Part shown: in pieces, positions 61,999 through 64,000 of the stretch
How the letters are laid out: each line of letters starts with the position of its first letter
Position numbering within the stretch: position 1 is the stretch's first letter
Assembly (NCBI RefSeq): GCF_000430645.1
Contig: NZ_AUMK01000005.1
Span: 1-64,000 of the forward strand
Direction of reading: 5' to 3'
From: Aquimarina latercula DSM 2041
GTDB taxonomy: Bacteria > Bacteroidota > Bacteroidia > Flavobacteriales > Flavobacteriaceae
Length of the DNA stretch: 64,000 bases
Translations under genes and position numbers: made by a program
Notes under the pieces: model-generated
What the model saw: the letters and a program-made list of their open reading frames with translations, nothing else
What the model was told of the DNA's origin: nothing
The model's database searches: none

Positions 61999-64000
61999 CT
62001 ATCTTATTAAAGAAAAACTAGCGTTAAATTCTTTCATAACACCATTTTCTGTATACCTCACTTTAAACCAATACTCACTTGATGGTAACAAATTTCCATT
62101 ATAAGTTCCATCCCACGTACCTAAAGACCCCAGATCCTTTAAAAGTTTTCCTGATCTATTAAAAATTAGAATTCCATTAATCTGAACATTATCGTTTCCT
62201 ACAATCCCCCAACTCTCGTGAAAACCATCTCCGTTAGGCGTAAAGTACCTTGGGTAATCAACCACAAATTCTACTGGAAGTTCAATTTCGCCACACATAA
62301 AAACATCTCTTACATACACAAAATGTTCTCCTCTAGTCACTCTAGTAAAAACCGGAGAAGATTGCCAATCGCCAGTATCTAATCTATATTCATAATCCCC
62401 TATTGCATCAGAATCTACCATTACCTCAATAGTAGCATTATCAGAAAAAGCACCAGAAAGCAATTCTACAGTAAAATCTTCTATTTGAGGTGGATATGAC
62501 TCTACAATCGTTGTTACTACTACCGAAACACACATTGTACTATTATTAGTGACTAATACAGCATACTGACCCGCAGTCGTGGGATTATAAGTAGGTTCGA
62601 TCTCTCCTGGAATCTCACTTCCTGTTGCTGCTGTAGCTCCAACATACCATTGAAAATCATAAACAGTATCATCTAAGTTTGTATCGATCACATCTGTTGG
62701 AATCAAGTTAATAATCACACCATCATTTTCTAAACAAAGTACATACTCCTCTTCTAAAGTAAAGTCAGGAAGTGCATTAACAATCAACTGAACTGGAATC
62801 ACCCTAAAACAATCATTACCCATCGCTAATGGATCAACACGCACATAAACCACTTGATTAAATATTTGTACGTTCTGATATGCTGAAGGAGATGAAATTG
62901 TATTAGTATTACCTAATTCAGCATCTTGCATCGACTCATAATAATCAATATCATAATCAGAAATACTCAAATCATTAGATATGTCTGCATCATTTAAATT
63001 AAGAATGTCTTGTACCGTCAAAGTAAGATCAAAAATCCCCACACCCTCTTGATCTGATTCACAAGTTTCCAATGAAGTTGGAGACAAATCAAAATCATCA
63101 TACAATGTAGTACGTAATTGCAATGTTACACTAGAAAAACAACTATTATCTGTATCTCTACCCACAACTATTAAATCTCTAGTTAATGTAGTGCTCAGGT
63201 AAGAAGCAGGGTTAGGAATAACATTATCGTTATCTACATCGTTTTGGGACTCATAATATGATAAAACAATATTGGTAGCACCTCCTGTAATCTGGTCTTC
63301 TCTAAGGGTTAAGTTATAAACAGTATCAACCTGATCACTGCATAAACTAATAGGATCAGGATTAATTAATTCTGGATTATGCAGCACTTCTAAATCGAAT
63401 GAAATTGTAGACCTAAAACACTCATCAACATCTGCAGCTCCATTATTATTATCATCTGATTGTACTCTTACCCATATTGTTTGCGGGTTAGACTCATTCA
63501 TAAACGCACCTGTAATCTGTCCTGTATTATTTATAGCTTCATTCTGTGTTCTATGGTAGCTAACTAATAATGCTCCCGCTTGAAAACCAATCACTTCGAC
63601 ATCTTTTTCTGTTAAATCAAAAGTTGCTTGATTAGGATCATCACTACATAAAACAAAATCAGTTACTGAATTATTTTCAGGTAACCCTACAACCTCTAGC
63701 TGAATATGTTGTCCTAAACCCAGACATCCGTTATTAGTACCATCATCAACTCGTACATATAAATTTTGAATAAAAGGTGATGCATCATTTCTATGATTCG
63801 TCGGATCTACGATTGCATTCTCCTCTGCTAAGGCATCTGCTAAATTTTCATAATATGTAATGACTAAATTTTGTCCTGAAGGATATAGCGCGGTAACTTG
63901 ACTTGTAGCATCACTAAAATCAAAAGTAGCAATCCCGTTAGCGTCATCATTATCTACATCGATATTATCACAAGTTCTATAAGATAATCCAAAACCTGCA
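61999..64000 (-). CDS. Large secreted protein with T9SS type B (CHU_C) sorting domain, 5' end outside the window
   Basis: The frame is open from the right window edge to the stop at 61999 (~667 residues visible), with no stop upstream of the GTG at 63594; the protein clearly continues (CSDDPNQATFDLTEKDVEVI). It consists of repeated modules of ~90-100 residues with the pattern 'LCxxD...FDLT...YYESxxDA...N...YQN...VYVRV', then an Ig-like part and a C-terminal gliding-motility-type sorting domain: YPRYFTPNGDGFHESW, ILIFNRSGKLLKDL, GTWDGTYNGNLLPSSEYWF, FNASFSLIR. It is probably surface-anchored after type IX export and may be a large adhesin. Confidence 0.9.
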   Translation of the reverse strand, partial: AGFGLSYRTCDNIDVDNDDANGIATFDFSDATSQVTALYPSGQNLVITYYENLADALAEENAIVDPTNHRNDASPFIQNLYVRVDDGTNNGCLGLGQHIQLEVVGLPENNSVTDFVLCSDDPNQATFDLTEKDVEVIGFQAGALLVSYHRTQNEAINNTGQITGAFMNESNPQTIWVRVQSDDNNNGAADVDECFRSTISFDLEVLHNPELINPDPISLCSDQVDTVYNLTLREDQITGGATNIVLSYYESQNDVDNDNVIPNPASYLSTTLTRDLIVVGRDTDNSCFSSVTLQLRTTLYDDFDLSPTSLETCESDQEGVGIFDLTLTVQDILNLNDADISNDLSISDYDIDYYESMQDAELGNTNTISSPSAYQNVQIFNQVVYVRVDPLAMGNDCFRVIPVQLIVNALPDFTLEEEYVLCLENDGVIINLIPTDVIDTNLDDTVYDFQWYVGATAATGSEIPGEIEPTYNPTTAGQYAVLVTNNSTMCVSVVVTTIVESYPPQIEDFTVELLSGAFSDNATIEVMVDSDAIGDYEYRLDTGDWQSSPVFTRVTRGEHFVYVRDVFMCGEIELPVEFVVDYPRYFTPNGDGFHESWGIVGNDNVQINGILIFNRSGKLLKDLGSLGTWDGTYNGNLLPSSEYWFKVRYTENGVMKEFNASFSLIR

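Noticed and set aside
1..64000. Prophage, insertion sequence, integrase or CRISPR array
   Set aside because: No transposase, recombinase, phage structural gene, spaced direct repeat array or cas gene was seen; the gene content is ordinary chromosome.

Overview
The window is AT-rich chromosomal DNA from a marine-type member of the Bacteroidota, most likely family Flavobacteriaceae. An Aquimarina-like genus is possible but is only a guess. The signs are: secreted proteins ending in type IX secretion (T9SS) sorting domains at both edges; many promoters with the Bacteroidota -7 element TAnnTTTG; family-typical gene orders (pyrE next to NUDIX; rsfS-ftsH-LUD-cdsA-psd-ACBP); and weak Shine-Dalgarno sequences. 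I see no phage, insertion sequence, CRISPR array or plasmid-type gene.

Layout. 1-8.2 kb: the end of a T9SS substrate, pyruvate carboxylase, a three-gene TRAP transporter and yaaA. 8.2-18.1 kb: a GH71/GH99-like lipoprotein, a cold-shock protein, rluD plus a PASTA protein, divergent ddl-coaD, a lipoprotein with a VOC protein, the DUF1800/DUF1501 pair and a small secreted repeat protein. 18.1-24.1 kb: an LCM-type methyltransferase, a SulP transporter, an M14 peptidase and an ABC pair. 24.6-30.5 kb: a codirectional carotenoid cluster (phytoene synthase, fused lycopene cyclase, a possible 42-residue small protein, CruF-like hydratase, acyltransferase, CrtQ/CruC-like glycosyltransferase, TPR protein, DUF4056 protein). 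30.5-42.2 kb: housekeeping genes (NUDIX, pyrE, birA, rsfS, ftsH, LUD, cdsA, psd, ACBP, valS, a DUF1573 protein). 42.2-52 kb: aspartyl protease with PDZ, aminotransferase, murB, a Cys-rich membrane miniprotein with an ECF sigma factor, a small HTH-like protein, lipA, GAPDH and a hybrid histidine kinase. 52-64 kb: lpxK, a Nif3-like protein, a cysteine-less 'zinc-ribbon' coiled coil, a glycosyltransferase, a DoxX-like protein, rpsT with two tRNA-Glu genes, proS, a tryptophan-rich lipoprotein, a FadL-like porin and a T9SS type B protein running off the edge.

How the genes work together. The strongest pathway reading is the carotenoid cluster. Cyclisation of one lycopene end, hydration of the other, then glycosylation and acylation would give an acylated carotenoid glycoside of the salinixanthin/staphyloxanthin kind. 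The TPR and DUF4056 proteins at the end have no assigned role and are the best candidates for something undescribed. The TRAP transporter has a 2-oxoacid-type binding protein and lies just upstream of pyruvate carboxylase, which suggests uptake and carboxylation of pyruvate or a similar acid. Three intergenic regions carry similar 13-bp palindromes (ACG-N7-CGT or a one-base variant), two of them centred exactly 135 bp before a start codon.
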